Below, in pieces: positions 9,430 to 20,709 of a stretch of 64,000 nucleotides of DNA (position 1 is the stretch's first letter; each line of letters opens with the position of its first letter). Below the pieces are notes generated by a model. The model was not told where the DNA came from. It made no database searches and saw only the letters and a program-made list of their open reading frames with translations. The stretch is from Mangrovicella endophytica. Lineage in GTDB: Bacteria > Pseudomonadota > Alphaproteobacteria > Rhizobiales > Rhizobiaceae. Made by a program: the position numbers and the translations under genes. The stretch lies in assembly GCF_002893625.1 (NCBI RefSeq), contig NZ_PKMZ01000008.1, forward strand, positions 89,944 to 153,943. The letters are read 5' to 3'.

Positions 9430-9633
9430 CCCCCAACCTAGTTGCCGTTCCAGCTGTCGGCCACTCACTTGCGGGTGACCGGGCCGTTACGGTTACGGGT
9501 ACACGGCGATGGACAGTCTATGGACGCCGCTGCGTCGCGGCCATGGGAAGAATTCCTACATTGCCCTCGTCACGAAACGATGATGCCGCCGCCGAGCTGG
9601 ACTCGGCGACGGCATCATTGAGCAGGGCAGGCA

Positions 9634-9653
9634 GCCGCCGGCGCACCGGCGGC
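9634..9653 (-). terminator. GC-rich hairpin directly after acnA
   Basis: GCCGCCGG and CCGGCGGC form an 8-bp perfect stem around a CGCA loop, starting 10 bases past the acnA stop on the minus strand. There is no clear U-run, so it may be a weak or Rho-assisted terminator, or a 3' stabilising hairpin. Confidence 0.45.
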
Positions 9654-9662
9654 CGGTATGCA

Positions 9663-12371
<2,709 letters not shown>

Positions 12372-12739
12372 GGGGCTTCGTTCCTTCACGAACTGGAGTG
12401 TAAGTCCGAAGGGCGAACGCCTATGGCGCCGCGGAAGCGCCGGAGGATGCGGGTGCGACCATTTCCGCTTGTCCGCCCCGGCTGCCTGCGGTGCCTGCAG
12501 GCTGCACGAATCGGCTCTGAACCGTTTCCACCCCGGTCGCTGGCGTGGTCGGCGCCCTTATAGGCAAGTTTGTAACGGCTATAAAGACCGTCGTGGGCTT
12601 CACGGTAAAATTGTCGACAAGAGGCGCAAGCCTCGGCACGACATTGCGGCAGCGCGGCTGGAGTCCTCCGGCTCGGCAAGTCAGTTGCAGCCGCTCGCCG
12701 GCATCGCTAAGCGGAGACCATGCCGCAGGGACCGCATCT
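12372..12739. other. Divergent promoter region between acnA and ccmA
   Basis: About 370 bases without a supportable gene. An A/T-richer patch around 12555-12615 contains TATA-like hexamers on both strands and probably carries the divergent promoters. I found no clear operator palindrome. Confidence 0.5.
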
Positions 12740-13459
12740 TTGACGATCACGGTGGGCGCCGCCGGACTGTATGCCGCGCGCGGCGGCGAGACCGTCGCCG
12801 GGCCATTCAACTTCACGCTCGCGGGCGGCGAGGCGCTGGTCGTCATCGGTGCCAACGGCGCCGGCAAGTCGACGCTCTTGCGCACCCTTGCCGGACTGCT
12901 GCCGCCGGGCGGCGGATCGGTGCGGATCGAAGGTGCGATCGGCCCCGGTGGCGAGCCCGCCGAGCGTCTTGCCGAGGTCGCGCACTATGTCGGGCACCGC
13001 AATGCGATGAAGCCGGGCCTGACGGTCGCCGCCAATTTGAGCTTCTGGCGACGCTTTCTCGGCGGCCGGAGCGCCGGTTTGAAGCATACCTTGCCTGAGG
13101 ACGAGTCCGCTGCCATCGCGGCGGCGCTGGAGGCGGTGGGGCTGCCCGGCGTCGCATCGCTGCCCTTCGGCTACCTGTCAGCCGGTCAGCAGCGGCGGGC
13201 GAGCCTCGCCCGCCTGCTGGTGGCCCCACGGCCGGTTTGGCTCCTCGACGAGCCGACCGGGGCGCTGGACGCCGCCTCGCAGGAACGGCTCGCCGGCATC
13301 TTCGGGCGCCACCGGGACGAGGGCGGGATCATCATCGCGGCGACCCACCAGCCGCTCGGCCTCGACAACGCCGGCGAACTCGTCGTGGAGCGTCAACGTC
13401 CGCCGGCGGAGGGGTTCCTCACCGAGGCCGAGGTCGAAGCCGCGGAGGCCTGGCTGTGA
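12740..13459 (+). CDS. ccmA: Heme exporter ATP-binding protein CcmA
   Basis: 239 residues. Walker A is GANGAGKST, the signature YLSAGQQRRASLARL, Walker B LLDEPTGALD, and the H-loop ATHQP. With CcmB it forms the CcmAB ATPase that releases holo-CcmE from the CcmC complex in cytochrome c maturation. I chose TTG at 12740 because AGGGA lies 7 bases upstream and the protein then has normal family length. Its stop overlaps the ccmB start (GTGA). It is the first gene of the ccm operon. Confidence 0.93.
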   Translation: MTITVGAAGLYAARGGETVAGPFNFTLAGGEALVVIGANGAGKSTLLRTLAGLLPPGGGSVRIEGAIGPGGEPAERLAEVAHYVGHRNAMKPGLTVAANLSFWRRFLGGRSAGLKHTLPEDESAAIAAALEAVGLPGVASLPFGYLSAGQQRRASLARLLVAPRPVWLLDEPTGALDAASQERLAGIFGRHRDEGGIIIAATHQPLGLDNAGELVVERQRPPAEGFLTEAEVEAAEAWL

Positions 13460-14115
13460 AGGCGGTGTTCCTGCGCGACCTGAAACTGTCGCTGGCCGGC
13501 GGTGGCGGCGCCGCGAGCGGCGTCATCTTCTTCCTCGCGGTCGTCGCCACCATACCCTTCGGCATCGGGCCCGACCTCAACCTTCTGTCGCGCATCGGGC
13601 CGGCGATCCTGTGGATCGGCGCGCTGCTCTCGGCGCTTCTGACGCTCGACCGCTTGTTCCAGGCCGATCGTGACGACGGGACGCTGGATATCCTGACGAC
13701 GGGATCGCTGCCGCTGCCGCTCGTCGTCCTGGCCAAATGCCTGGCGCATTGGTGTGCCGCGAGCCTGCCGCTCGTTCTCGCCGCGCCACTGCTCGGCCTG
13801 TTCCTGGCGCTGTCGCCGACCGCGATCGGCGCCGTCGCCGTGACGCTCCTGGCGGGAACGCCGGCGATCACCTTCATAGGCGCCGTCGGTGCGGCGGTCG
13901 CTGTGGCGCTGCCGCGGGGCGGGCTGCTCGTCTCCGTGCTGGTTCTGCCGATGGCGATCCCGGTGCTGATCTTCGGCGTCTCCGCCACCTATGGCGCGGT
14001 CAACGACCCCGACCCGTTCCTGCCGCCATTCCTGATCCTCTGCGCCTTGACCCTCTTCTTCAGCGTACTCGGGCCGATCGCGGCCGCTGCGGCACTGCGG
14101 GCGAGTGCGGATTGA
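13456..14115 (+). CDS. ccmB: Heme exporter protein CcmB
   Basis: 219 residues, six hydrophobic helices, with the family segment DGTLDILTTGSLPLPLVVLAK. It is the membrane partner of CcmA. The GTG start overlaps the ccmA stop by four bases. Downstream the operon is interrupted: the next 700 bases carry a toxin-antitoxin pair on the other strand before ccmC. Confidence 0.93.
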   Translation: MKAVFLRDLKLSLAGGGGAASGVIFFLAVVATIPFGIGPDLNLLSRIGPAILWIGALLSALLTLDRLFQADRDDGTLDILTTGSLPLPLVVLAKCLAHWCAASLPLVLAAPLLGLFLALSPTAIGAVAVTLLAGTPAITFIGAVGAAVAVALPRGGLLVSVLVLPMAIPVLIFGVSATYGAVNDPDPFLPPFLILCALTLFFSVLGPIAAAAALRASAD

Positions 14116-14160
14116 ATGCGGCCGGGCTTCGGCTCTGCCGTTTCAAGCCTGCTGCTGAAA

Positions 14161-14427
14161 TCACGGCTTTGGCTGATGAGCCCGTACATAGGCCGTCAAC
14201 ACAGCCGACATGCGCGAGGTATAGCCCTTGGGACTTTCCTCCTTGAAGAAGGCCAGAACCTCTTCCGTCAGTCGCAGCGAAACGTTCGGCTTTGTCCGCG
14301 GAGGCGAGACTTTCGCGTTCTTCCAGAAGTTTTCGTCGAGCGGCGGGATGTCGGTGGTATCGATCTCGTCGTCCGGCAGCGCTGTGAGTTGATCACCTCT
14401 CAAGGGCGTTTCGTATCGCTTGCTCAT
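14161..14427 (-). CDS. brnA: BrnA family antitoxin
   Basis: 88 residues. The N-terminal half is acidic and includes the family motif DTTDIPPLDENFWKNAK. The C-terminal half carries the DNA-binding strand (VSLRLTEEVLAFFKEE) and a GYTSRMSAVLTAYV helix pair. BrnA binds and neutralises BrnT and represses the shared promoter. It overlaps the toxin gene by 35 bases and is translated after it. The pair is antisense to the flanking ccm genes. Confidence 0.9.
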   Translation of the reverse strand: MSKRYETPLRGDQLTALPDDEIDTTDIPPLDENFWKNAKVSPPRTKPNVSLRLTEEVLAFFKEESPKGYTSRMSAVLTAYVRAHQPKP

Positions 14428-14683
14428 AGAGCTTCCTTTCGCGTCTGAGGGCTGGTCGCGCCGAAATCAGCCGGCAGACACCATCCCGGTCCGTGTGCAC
14501 CACCACCAGAATTGCCACTCCATCGGCCAGTCCGATGCTGATCTCGCGGACCTCGCCATAGCCGAAACGGTCGTCGACCCAGTCGAGCGTGAAGCCATGA
14601 AAGATGCCGGCTGCTTGTGCAAAGCTCACACCGTGCTTGGCAATGTTATCCCGGTCCTTGGTCTCATCCCACTCGAAGCGCAT
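14393..14683 (-). CDS. brnT: BrnT family toxin (RelE-like ribonuclease)
   Basis: 96 residues starting MRFEWDETKDRDNIAKHGVSF, the BrnT hallmark, and ending with the RLISARPALRRERKLYE active-site region. BrnT is a RelE-fold ribonuclease that stops growth when freed from BrnA. The gene order toxin then antitoxin is usual for this family. Both proteins look intact. The pair probably has its own repressible promoter just upstream. Confidence 0.92.
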   Translation of the reverse strand: MRFEWDETKDRDNIAKHGVSFAQAAGIFHGFTLDWVDDRFGYGEVREISIGLADGVAILVVVHTDRDGVCRLISARPALRRERKLYEQAIRNALER

Positions 14684-14708
14684 CGGAGGCTCCGTTCAAT
14701 CGTCAGGA

Positions 14709-14732
14709 TTGTAGTACGTTTTGTAGTACGTT
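14709..14732 (-). promoter_or_regulatory. Tandem direct repeat at the brnTA promoter, likely BrnA operator
   Basis: Two perfect, adjacent copies of TTGTAGTACGTT (plus-strand sequence). On the coding strand of brnT a TACAAT -10-like hexamer (14713-14708) overlaps the repeat nearest the gene, 25 bases before the start codon. This fits an autorepressor site. Binding by BrnA is inferred from known autoregulation of the family. Confidence 0.6.
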
Positions 14733-14830
14733 CCAGTCCGCATTTTCGAATAGGGGTACTTCGCGTTGCCGGGCATCTCGGACGCGAGGCACCATTTGCC
14801 CGCACCTTCGAGACAGTCTAAATCTGCGCC

Positions 14831-15592
14831 ATGTCCGACGTCGCCACTACCGCAAAGCCGTCGCGCTTCGCGCTCCTTGCCAATCCGACGCGCTTCCTGG
14901 AGCTGTCGGGGTGGGTGCAGCCGTGGATCTACGCGCTCGCGCTGATCGCAATCGTCGCCGGCCTCGGCCTCGGCTTCGCCGCGCCCGACGACTACCAGCA
15001 GGGCTCGACAGTGAAGATCATGTTCATCCACGTGCCCTTCGCATGGCTGTCCATGATGGTGTGGACAGTGATGAGCGCTTCGGCGCTGGGCACGCTAGTC
15101 TGGCGCCACCCGCTGGCCGACGTCTCGGTGAAGGCGGCGGCGCCGATCGGCGCTGTGTTCACCTTCCTCGCGCTCGTCACGGGCTCCATCTGGGGGCGAC
15201 CGATGTGGGGCACCTGGTGGGTCTGGGATGCGCGGCTGACTTCCGTCTTTGTGCTGTTCCTGATGTATCTCGGCCTGATCGCGTTGACCCGCGCGCTCGA
15301 CGAGCCCGGTCGCTCCGCCAAGGCTGCGGCCATCCTCGTCCTCGTCGGCTTCGTCAACATCCCGATCATCAAGTTCTCGGTGGACTGGTGGAACACGCTG
15401 CACCAGTCGGCGAGCGTCATCCGGGCCGATGGTCCGGCGATGCCGATGGTTTTCCTCGTGCCGCTGCTGACCGCGGCGGTCGGTTTCTCGCTCCTGTTCT
15501 TCGCGCTGCATCTGACGGCGATGCGCACCGAGGTGCTGCGCCGGCGCGTTGCGGCCCTGTCGCGGCTGGCCGCCCGCAGCGCCGAGGCTTGA
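14831..15592 (+). CDS. ccmC: Heme transporter CcmC
   Basis: 253 residues with six membrane helices. The tryptophan-rich heme-binding WWD motif is seen as WGTWWVWDARLTS. It attaches heme to CcmE in the periplasm. The first gene after the brnTA interruption, it probably needs a promoter of its own in 14684-14830 or transcription reading through from ccmAB. It leads directly into ccmD, 5 bases on. Confidence 0.95.
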   Translation: MSDVATTAKPSRFALLANPTRFLELSGWVQPWIYALALIAIVAGLGLGFAAPDDYQQGSTVKIMFIHVPFAWLSMMVWTVMSASALGTLVWRHPLADVSVKAAAPIGAVFTFLALVTGSIWGRPMWGTWWVWDARLTSVFVLFLMYLGLIALTRALDEPGRSAKAAAILVLVGFVNIPIIKFSVDWWNTLHQSASVIRADGPAMPMVFLVPLLTAAVGFSLLFFALHLTAMRTEVLRRRVAALSRLAARSAEA

Positions 15593-15597
15593 CGCTC

Positions 15598-15792
15598 ATG
15601 CAGAACGAATACGCCGCCTTCATCATCGCCGCTTATGGCATTTCACTGCTGGCGCTCCTGGCGCTTGCCGGCTGGATCGTCTTCGAGGGCCGCCAGCAGC
15701 GACGCCAGCTCGCGGCGCTCGAGGCGCGCGGCGTGCGCCGGCGGTCGGCTGCGCGGGCCGAGGCCCGCGCGCCGCAGGAGCCCGTGGCATGA
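15598..15792 (+). CDS. ccmD: Heme exporter small subunit CcmD
   Basis: 64 residues: one N-terminal transmembrane helix (AAFIIAAYGISLLALLALAG) followed by an Arg/Ala-rich cytoplasmic tail, the standard CcmD layout. It helps release of CcmE from CcmC. It starts 5 bases after ccmC, and its stop overlaps the ccmG start (ATGA). Confidence 0.9.
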   Translation: MQNEYAAFIIAAYGISLLALLALAGWIVFEGRQQRRQLAALEARGVRRRSAARAEARAPQEPVA

Positions 15793-16397
15793 GCGGCGCG
15801 GAGACGCGTGAGACGGTGGCGCCGCGCCGGCGATCCTGGCTGGCGATGCTGCCGGTGCTGCTCTTTGCAGGCCTCGCCGGCATCTTCCTCTACCAGCTCC
15901 TGTCCGGGCATAACCCGCAGGAGATCCCCTCCGTGCTGATCGGCAAGCCGGCACCGAAGACCGTGCTGCCGCCGCTCGCGGGTGCGACGGCCGCCGACGG
16001 CACGCCGATGCCGGGCCTCGACCTTTCCGCGCCCGGCGACGGGCGGCCCGTGCTCGTCAACGTCTTCGCCTCCTGGTGCGGGCCCTGCCGCGAGGAGCAT
16101 CCGATCCTGATGCGGCTGGCGCGTGATCCGCGCTTCCGGCTGGTGGCGATCAACTACAAGGACAAGCCGGCGAACGCCGCCGGCTTCCTCGCCGGCCTCG
16201 GCAATCCCTATGCGGCAATCGGCGTCGACGAGAAGGGCAGCGCGACGATCGACTGGGGCGTCTATGGCGTTCCCGAGACCTTCCTCGTCGGCACGGACGG
16301 GACGATCCTTTGGAAGCAGACCGGGCCCTTCAGCGAAGAGGCGGTGACGTCCGGTCTCATCCCCGCCGTCGAGGCCGCGCTCAAGTCGAAGAGCTGA
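15789..16397 (+). CDS. ccmG: Thiol:disulfide interchange protein CcmG (DsbE)
   Basis: 202 residues. An N-terminal signal anchor (about 18-38) tethers a periplasmic thioredoxin fold with the active site WCGPCREEHP and the family segment YGVPETFLVG. It reduces apocytochrome c / CcmH disulfides before heme ligation. It overlaps ccmD by four bases. The later genes ccmE, F and H are not in this window. Confidence 0.94.
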   Translation: MSGAETRETVAPRRRSWLAMLPVLLFAGLAGIFLYQLLSGHNPQEIPSVLIGKPAPKTVLPPLAGATAADGTPMPGLDLSAPGDGRPVLVNVFASWCGPCREEHPILMRLARDPRFRLVAINYKDKPANAAGFLAGLGNPYAAIGVDEKGSATIDWGVYGVPETFLVGTDGTILWKQTGPFSEEAVTSGLIPAVEAALKSKS

Positions 16398-16428
16398 GGC
16401 GGCAGAGCCGGGCTAGTGGCGTCGGGGA

Positions 16429-16959
16429 TCAATCGTCTGGCGGGAACATGGCGGCAATCACGTCCTGCATCGGCAGGATGAGCTTCATCGGGCTGATCTT
16501 GGTCTCTTCGAAGCCGAGCTTGCGGTAGAAGACCGCGGCCTCCTCATCGACCGCGTCGACGATCAAGGCCCGGAAGGCAACGGCCTGCGTAGCAGATGCC
16601 GCCGTTCGCAGAGCATGAGCGAGAAGAGCCTTGCCGATGCCGCGTCCCTGCAATCCGCTATGGATCGCAAACCGCGCCAGGAGCGCGATCGGGATTTCAC
16701 TCGGCGCGCCGTGTCGGGCCAGCTTGCGTGGAGCGTCCTTCCTCAGGATCATCCCGGCACACAGGGCATAGTAACCCTTAACCTGCATGTCCCGGTCTCG
16801 GACGACAAAGGTGCGCGTATAATTCGCGGCTTGGTTATGAAGAGCCATGTCGGCCAGCCACGTATCCAAGCTCGGCTTGCCGCAGGAGAAGCCGGAGAAG
16901 TCGTGGCTGGCCGTCAGAGGTTCAGGAGCGAAGAGCCCTAGCGATCGGAAGTCGCCCAT
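16429..16959 (-). CDS. GNAT toxin of TacT/AtaT type
   Basis: 176 residues. The family motifs are an N-terminal FSCGKPSLDTWL segment, GYYALCAGMI, and the acetyl-CoA loop LQGRGIGKALL, with the C-terminal YRKLGFEE. These enzymes acetylate the amino acid on charged tRNAs and block translation. It overlaps the upstream DUF1778 gene by 22 bases, the standard antitoxin-toxin arrangement. It is convergent with ccmG. It is most likely an intact toxin; an ordinary acetyltransferase is less likely given the partner. Confidence 0.88.
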   Translation of the reverse strand: MGDFRSLGLFAPEPLTASHDFSGFSCGKPSLDTWLADMALHNQAANYTRTFVVRDRDMQVKGYYALCAGMILRKDAPRKLARHGAPSEIPIALLARFAIHSGLQGRGIGKALLAHALRTAASATQAVAFRALIVDAVDEEAAVFYRKLGFEETKISPMKLILPMQDVIAAMFPPDD

Positions 16960-17222
16960 TCGCTACCATTCTGGAGAAGCTCGGCAAGCTCAGGATGAAC
17001 CCGTGCCGGCCGCGAGATCGCTTCGGAAATGGTGTCGAACAGATCCCCCTCCAGATGTAGGAAACGCTGGTCCATCAGGGCCTTCTCAGCACTGCGGGTG
17101 GCAGCTTCGATCACGAAGGTCGACACGCTTTTCCCGGACGTCTCCGCCGCACGCTTGATAAGCTCCAGATCTTTTGGGGCGATCCGAGCGGTGAAGTTGT
17201 CCTTCTTCTTGGCAAGCGACAT
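16938..17222 (-). CDS. DUF1778 antitoxin (TacA type)
   Basis: 94 residues. The N-terminal ribbon-helix-helix region (FTARIAPKDLELIKRAAE, then SVSTFVIEAA) gives DNA binding; the C-terminal tail wraps the acetyltransferase toxin. The start is ATG at 17222 with GAGG 7 bases upstream. Upstream, GTAC occurs at 17284-17287, 17299-17302 and 17319-17322; the first two lie within two copies of AGTAC and may be part of its operator. Confidence 0.88.
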   Translation of the reverse strand: MSLAKKKDNFTARIAPKDLELIKRAAETSGKSVSTFVIEAATRSAEKALMDQRFLHLEGDLFDTISEAISRPARVHPELAELLQNGSEWATSDR

Positions 17223-17364
17223 GGCTGGACCTCGGCCGGCGGTTGACCTTCCGCATGAGCAAAAACGCTAACACGACCGGAAAGTACTTACAATGTCAGT
17301 ACGATCTCGGCGTCTACTGTACAAAGCAGGTCGCCGATCGATGTCACCAGCACCGTGACGTGGT

Positions 17365-18180
17365 TCAGCTTCCCGTCACCTCGTCCGCGGTGCGGCGGAC
17401 CTCGGCTGTCAGCTCGGCCGGCAGGTTCAGGCGGGCCGCCAGCATGTCGAGATAGGCCTTTTCGGCCGGATGATCGGGATCGATGGCGAGAAGCGAGGCA
17501 GTATAGACCTCGACCGCCGCCTCCGGCGTCGTGGCGCGGGATACGAGTTCATCGACAGACAGGGGCTTCTGCATTTCGTCGATGACGAAGCCTTTGGCCT
17601 CGCTGTCGAGGTCGAGCTCGCCGATGCGGCCGAAGATCGCCTGCTGCTCCCCGGCATCGATATAGCCATCGGCCTTGGCCGCGGCGATCATGGCGGAGAG
17701 CATCAGGCGGGCACGATCCTCCTCCTCGCCCTTCGGCAGGAAGGGGGTGCCCTCCGGCGCGGGCAGCGCGATGGCGCCATCGGACGCTCCGGCGCTCGGC
17801 GTCGACGCGCCGCCGCCAAAGCCGCCGAACCCGGCGCCGGAGAAGCCGCCGGTCTTCCCCTGGTAGTTCTGGTAGGCCTTGTAGGCGAGGCCCGCGACCA
17901 GCGCCGCGCCGCCGACCTTCAGCGCCGTGCCGCCCAGCTTGGAGAGACCCTTGCCGCGGAAGAGCTGCGAGGCGAGCCCGCCGGCCAGCCCTCCGGAGAG
18001 GGCAGAGGCGCCATGGGTGCGCAGGAGACCGCCGATCTGGTCCTGGATCGATCCGCCGCCGCTGCCAAAAGACGACGCACTTCCGCCCTGCCCGGGCCGT
18101 CCCTGCTGGCCTGAGTGGCCCGACCCGCCGGGCATGCCGGCACCGAGGAACTGGCCGAGAAGTTTCTGCACGTCGAGCAT
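17365..18180 (-). CDS. DUF533 / TerB-like membrane-associated protein
   Basis: 271 residues. The first 60 or so residues are Gly/Ser/Gln rich, then a Gly/Ala-rich hydrophobic segment (about 70-110), a Gly-rich linker, and a C-terminal TerB-like acidic helical domain (ARLMLSAMIAAAKADGYID onwards). This is the YebE/DUF533 layout; the function is unknown, though metal binding has been suggested for TerB folds. I chose ATG at 18180 because AAGGA lies 10 bases upstream and family members start with MLD. Confidence 0.85.
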   Translation of the reverse strand: MLDVQKLLGQFLGAGMPGGSGHSGQQGRPGQGGSASSFGSGGGSIQDQIGGLLRTHGASALSGGLAGGLASQLFRGKGLSKLGGTALKVGGAALVAGLAYKAYQNYQGKTGGFSGAGFGGFGGGASTPSAGASDGAIALPAPEGTPFLPKGEEEDRARLMLSAMIAAAKADGYIDAGEQQAIFGRIGELDLDSEAKGFVIDEMQKPLSVDELVSRATTPEAAVEVYTASLLAIDPDHPAEKAYLDMLAARLNLPAELTAEVRRTADEVTGS

Positions 18181-18282
18181 GATGGTCGGATCCTTGAGTG
18201 GGCGCCCCGCGGAACAGGGCTCATGAATCCGATATCGTGTCGCCCCGGACGCATCGCAATGCGCGCCGGCACTCACCTTCGC

Positions 18283-18978
18283 CTATTCCAGCGTCGGCGG
18301 AACCGGGACGGTCTGCTCCTCCAGTGCATGACGCTTCAGGAGCGGCAGCTGGAACAGCATGAACACCACCGTCAGCGGCATCGTCGCCCAGACCTTGAAG
18401 GCGACCCAGAAGTCGTCGGCGGCCTTGGTGTCGGGTGCGTAAACGATGCCGGCGCCGCGCCAGACCACCTCATTGAGGACGGCGAGGACGATGAAGAACA
18501 GGCCCCAGCGCAAGGTCAGCTTGCGCCAGCCCTCCGCGTCGAGCTTGAAGGCCTGGTCGAAGACGTAGCCGAGCAGCGACTTGCCGAAGAGGAGCCCGCC
18601 GAGCAGGACCGAGGCGAAGAGCAGATTCACGATCGTCGGCTTCATCTTGATGAAGGTCTCGTCCTGCAGCCAGAGCGTCAGCGTGCCGAAGACGAGGACG
18701 ACGGCGCCGGAGACGAGCGGCATCAGCGGCAGCGTCCGCGTCATCGCCCAGGAGACCGCCAGCGCGACCGCGGTGGCCGTCATGAAGAGGGCCGTGGCGA
18801 CGAAGAGCGGACCGCCGAGACCGGCCAGGAAGGGCAGATTCGCGGCGAGTGCCTCGCTGCGCGAGTTGGCGAAGAAGAAGACGAGCAGCGGCCCGAGCTC
18901 CAGCGCAAATTTGAGGAGCGGGTTCATCTCCCGCTTATGCGGCGCGTTTGGGCCGTCCTCGACGATGTGGTCGCTCAT
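18283..18978 (-). CDS. yciB: Inner membrane-spanning protein YciB (septation protein A)
   Basis: 231 residues, about six helices. Family signatures: [16 protein letters not shown] near the N-terminus, KMKPTI in the middle and a [10 protein letters not shown] segment. YciB affects cell-envelope synthesis and division site maintenance. It lies 66 bases downstream of ftsY on the same strand, a conserved pairing in Hyphomicrobiales, and is probably cotranscribed with it. Confidence 0.93.
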   Translation of the reverse strand: MSDHIVEDGPNAPHKREMNPLLKFALELGPLLVFFFANSRSEALAANLPFLAGLGGPLFVATALFMTATAVALAVSWAMTRTLPLMPLVSGAVVLVFGTLTLWLQDETFIKMKPTIVNLLFASVLLGGLLFGKSLLGYVFDQAFKLDAEGWRKLTLRWGLFFIVLAVLNEVVWRGAGIVYAPDTKAADDFWVAFKVWATMPLTVVFMLFQLPLLKRHALEEQTVPVPPTLE

Positions 18979-19044
18979 GCGCCTTCCCGTTGCGTTTCAG
19001 GTTCGTCTCTCGCCTGCGAAGGCGACCTATTTCAGGCGGCAGCC

Positions 19045-20709
19045 TTAGGCCGCCGCACCCCCACCCGCGATCGCCTGCGCGAAATCGCGCGCCTTGAAGG
19101 GTTCGAGGTCGTCGATCCCTTCGCCGATGCCGATGAAGTAGACCGGCAGCTTATAGCGCGCCGCAATGGCGACGAGGATACCGCCGCGCGCGGTGCCGTC
19201 GAGCTTGGTCATGACGAGGCCGTTGACGCCAGCCACGTTGCGGAAGATCTCGACCTGGCTGAGGGCGTTCTGGCCGGTGGTGGCGTCCAGCGTCTGCAGC
19301 ACCGTGTGCGGCGCGTCCGGTTCGCGCTTCGAGAGGACGCGGACGATCTTTTCCAGCTCTGCCATCAGCTCGGCCTTGTTCTGCAGGCGGCCGGCGGTGT
19401 CGATGATGAGGACATCGGAATCGTTTGCCACCGCTTCGTCATAGGCCTCGTAGGCGAGCCCGGCCGCATCGGCGCCGGTGGCTCTGGCGACGACGGGCGA
19501 GCCGGTGCGCTCGCCCCAGATCTTCAACTGCTCGACGGCCGCGGCGCGAAACGTGTCGCCGGCGCAGAGCGTCACCTTCAGCCCGGCCCGCGCCAGCTTG
19601 GCCGTGAGCTTTCCGATCGTCGTCGTCTTGCCGGTGCCATTGACACCAACGACCAGGATGACATGCGGCTTCTTCTCGAGGTCGAGCTCCAGCGGGATCG
19701 CCACCGGCTTCAGCACCGTCTCGACCTCGTCGGCGAGAATGGCGCGCACGGCATCGCCGGAGATTTCGCGGCCGAAGCGCCCGTCGGCGAGCCGGCCTGT
19801 GATGCGCATCGCCGTCTCGACGCCGAGATCGGCCTGGATCAGCACGTCCTCAAAATCCTGCAGCGTCTCCTCGTCCAGCCGCCGCTTGGTGAACAGCGCG
19901 GTGATCGAGCCGGAGAGTTGATTGGAGGACCGTGACAGGCCCTCGCGCAGGCGCTGGAACCAGGGCGCGCGCACCGGCTCGATGACGAGCGGGGCGACCG
20001 GCGGCACGGCATCGCGATCGCGCAGGCGGAAGCCGCCTTCGCCAGTTGAGACCGTGGATCCCGCCGCCGCGGCGCCGGCCGGCAGGGCGCCAGGTGTTGC
20101 ACCAGCGGCGGGTACCAGGACAGTCTCGCCGGCCGGCGTGACCGCCTCCGGCTCCGGCTCGCTGGCGACGTGCTCCGGCAGTGGCGCTTCGGCATCGAGC
20201 CAGTCGAAGCTCGCCTCTTCCGCCGGCTCGGGCGCTGGCGCGTCCAGCCAGGAAAAATCGCTGCTTGGCTTGATGGCAGCGGGTTCGTGGGCATCCCCAA
20301 GCCGGGGGCTGTCACTCGAGCGTAGCTCAGTCTCGTCCTCGAGCGTCTCGATGTCGACAGAGGCGGCGGACGGCCGTTCGTCCGGCTCAGCGACTGGCTC
20401 CGGCGCGTCGAGCCAGGAGAAGTCGGCGGGTCTGTCATCCTCTGCTTCCGTGTCCGCAGGCGAGACGCGCGCTGCTGCCGGTGGCGTCTGCGCACGTGCG
20501 CTCTCTGCCGCCGATGCGTCGAAGCGGGCCGCGGTCGGGATGTCGTCTGTGCCCGCAGCCGTCGAGGTGGGCTCGACAGAAATTGGCTCGACCGGCAGAT
20601 CGGCGGCGACAGGCGTCGTATATACGTCCGCTGCGGCAATCGTAGCTGCGGTCGGAGCGTCTACAGCGGCCGAATAGGCCGCCTCAGCCTGGACTACGGA
20701 GTTTTTTTT
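19045..20709 (-). CDS. ftsY: FtsY, signal recognition particle receptor: main body (second reading frame)
   Basis: This frame is open from the A9 tract down to the stop at 19045 and encodes about 230 residues of Ala/Pro/Glu-rich acidic A domain followed by the NG domain. The NG part has the N-domain helices (about nt 20000-19750), the P-loop GVNGTGKTTTIGK, DTAGRLQNK and TKLDGTARGG. FtsY docks the SRP with its ribosome at the membrane and is essential. Between the A tract and 20007 the frame has no ATG, GTG or TTG codon, so the acidic part can be made only by reading on from the N-terminal segment at 20694-21008. GTG at 20007 could give an NG-only product. Confidence 0.9.
   Translation of the reverse strand, partial: KKNSVVQAEAAYSAAVDAPTAATIAAADVYTTPVAADLPVEPISVEPTSTAAGTDDIPTAARFDASAAESARAQTPPAAARVSPADTEAEDDRPADFSWLDAPEPVAEPDERPSAASVDIETLEDETELRSSDSPRLGDAHEPAAIKPSSDFSWLDAPAPEPAEEASFDWLDAEAPLPEHVASEPEPEAVTPAGETVLVPAAGATPGALPAGAAAAGSTVSTGEGGFRLRDRDAVPPVAPLVIEPVRAPWFQRLREGLSRSSNQLSGSITALFTKRRLDEETLQDFEDVLIQADLGVETAMRITGRLADGRFGREISGDAVRAILADEVETVLKPVAIPLELDLEKKPHVILVVGVNGTGKTTTIGKLTAKLARAGLKVTLCAGDTFRAAAVEQLKIWGERTGSPVVARATGADAAGLAYEAYDEAVANDSDVLIIDTAGRLQNKAELMAELEKIVRVLSKREPDAPHTVLQTLDATTGQNALSQVEIFRNVAGVNGLVMTKLDGTARGGILVAIAARYKLPVYFIGIGEGIDDLEPFKARDFAQAIAGGGAAA
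20188..20424 (-). repeat. Degenerate protein repeat in the FtsY acidic domain
   Basis: Three copies of an octapeptide: DFSWLDAP (nt 20424-20401), DFSWLDAP (20259-20236) and SFDWLDAE (20211-20188). They stand in otherwise low-complexity acidic sequence, so the aromatic WLD core is probably selected, perhaps as a membrane or partner contact. Confidence 0.8.

Noticed and set aside
18115..19935. A 606-codon frame opposite yciB and ftsY
   Set aside because: Same high-G+C mirror effect, with charge-rich nonsense composition.
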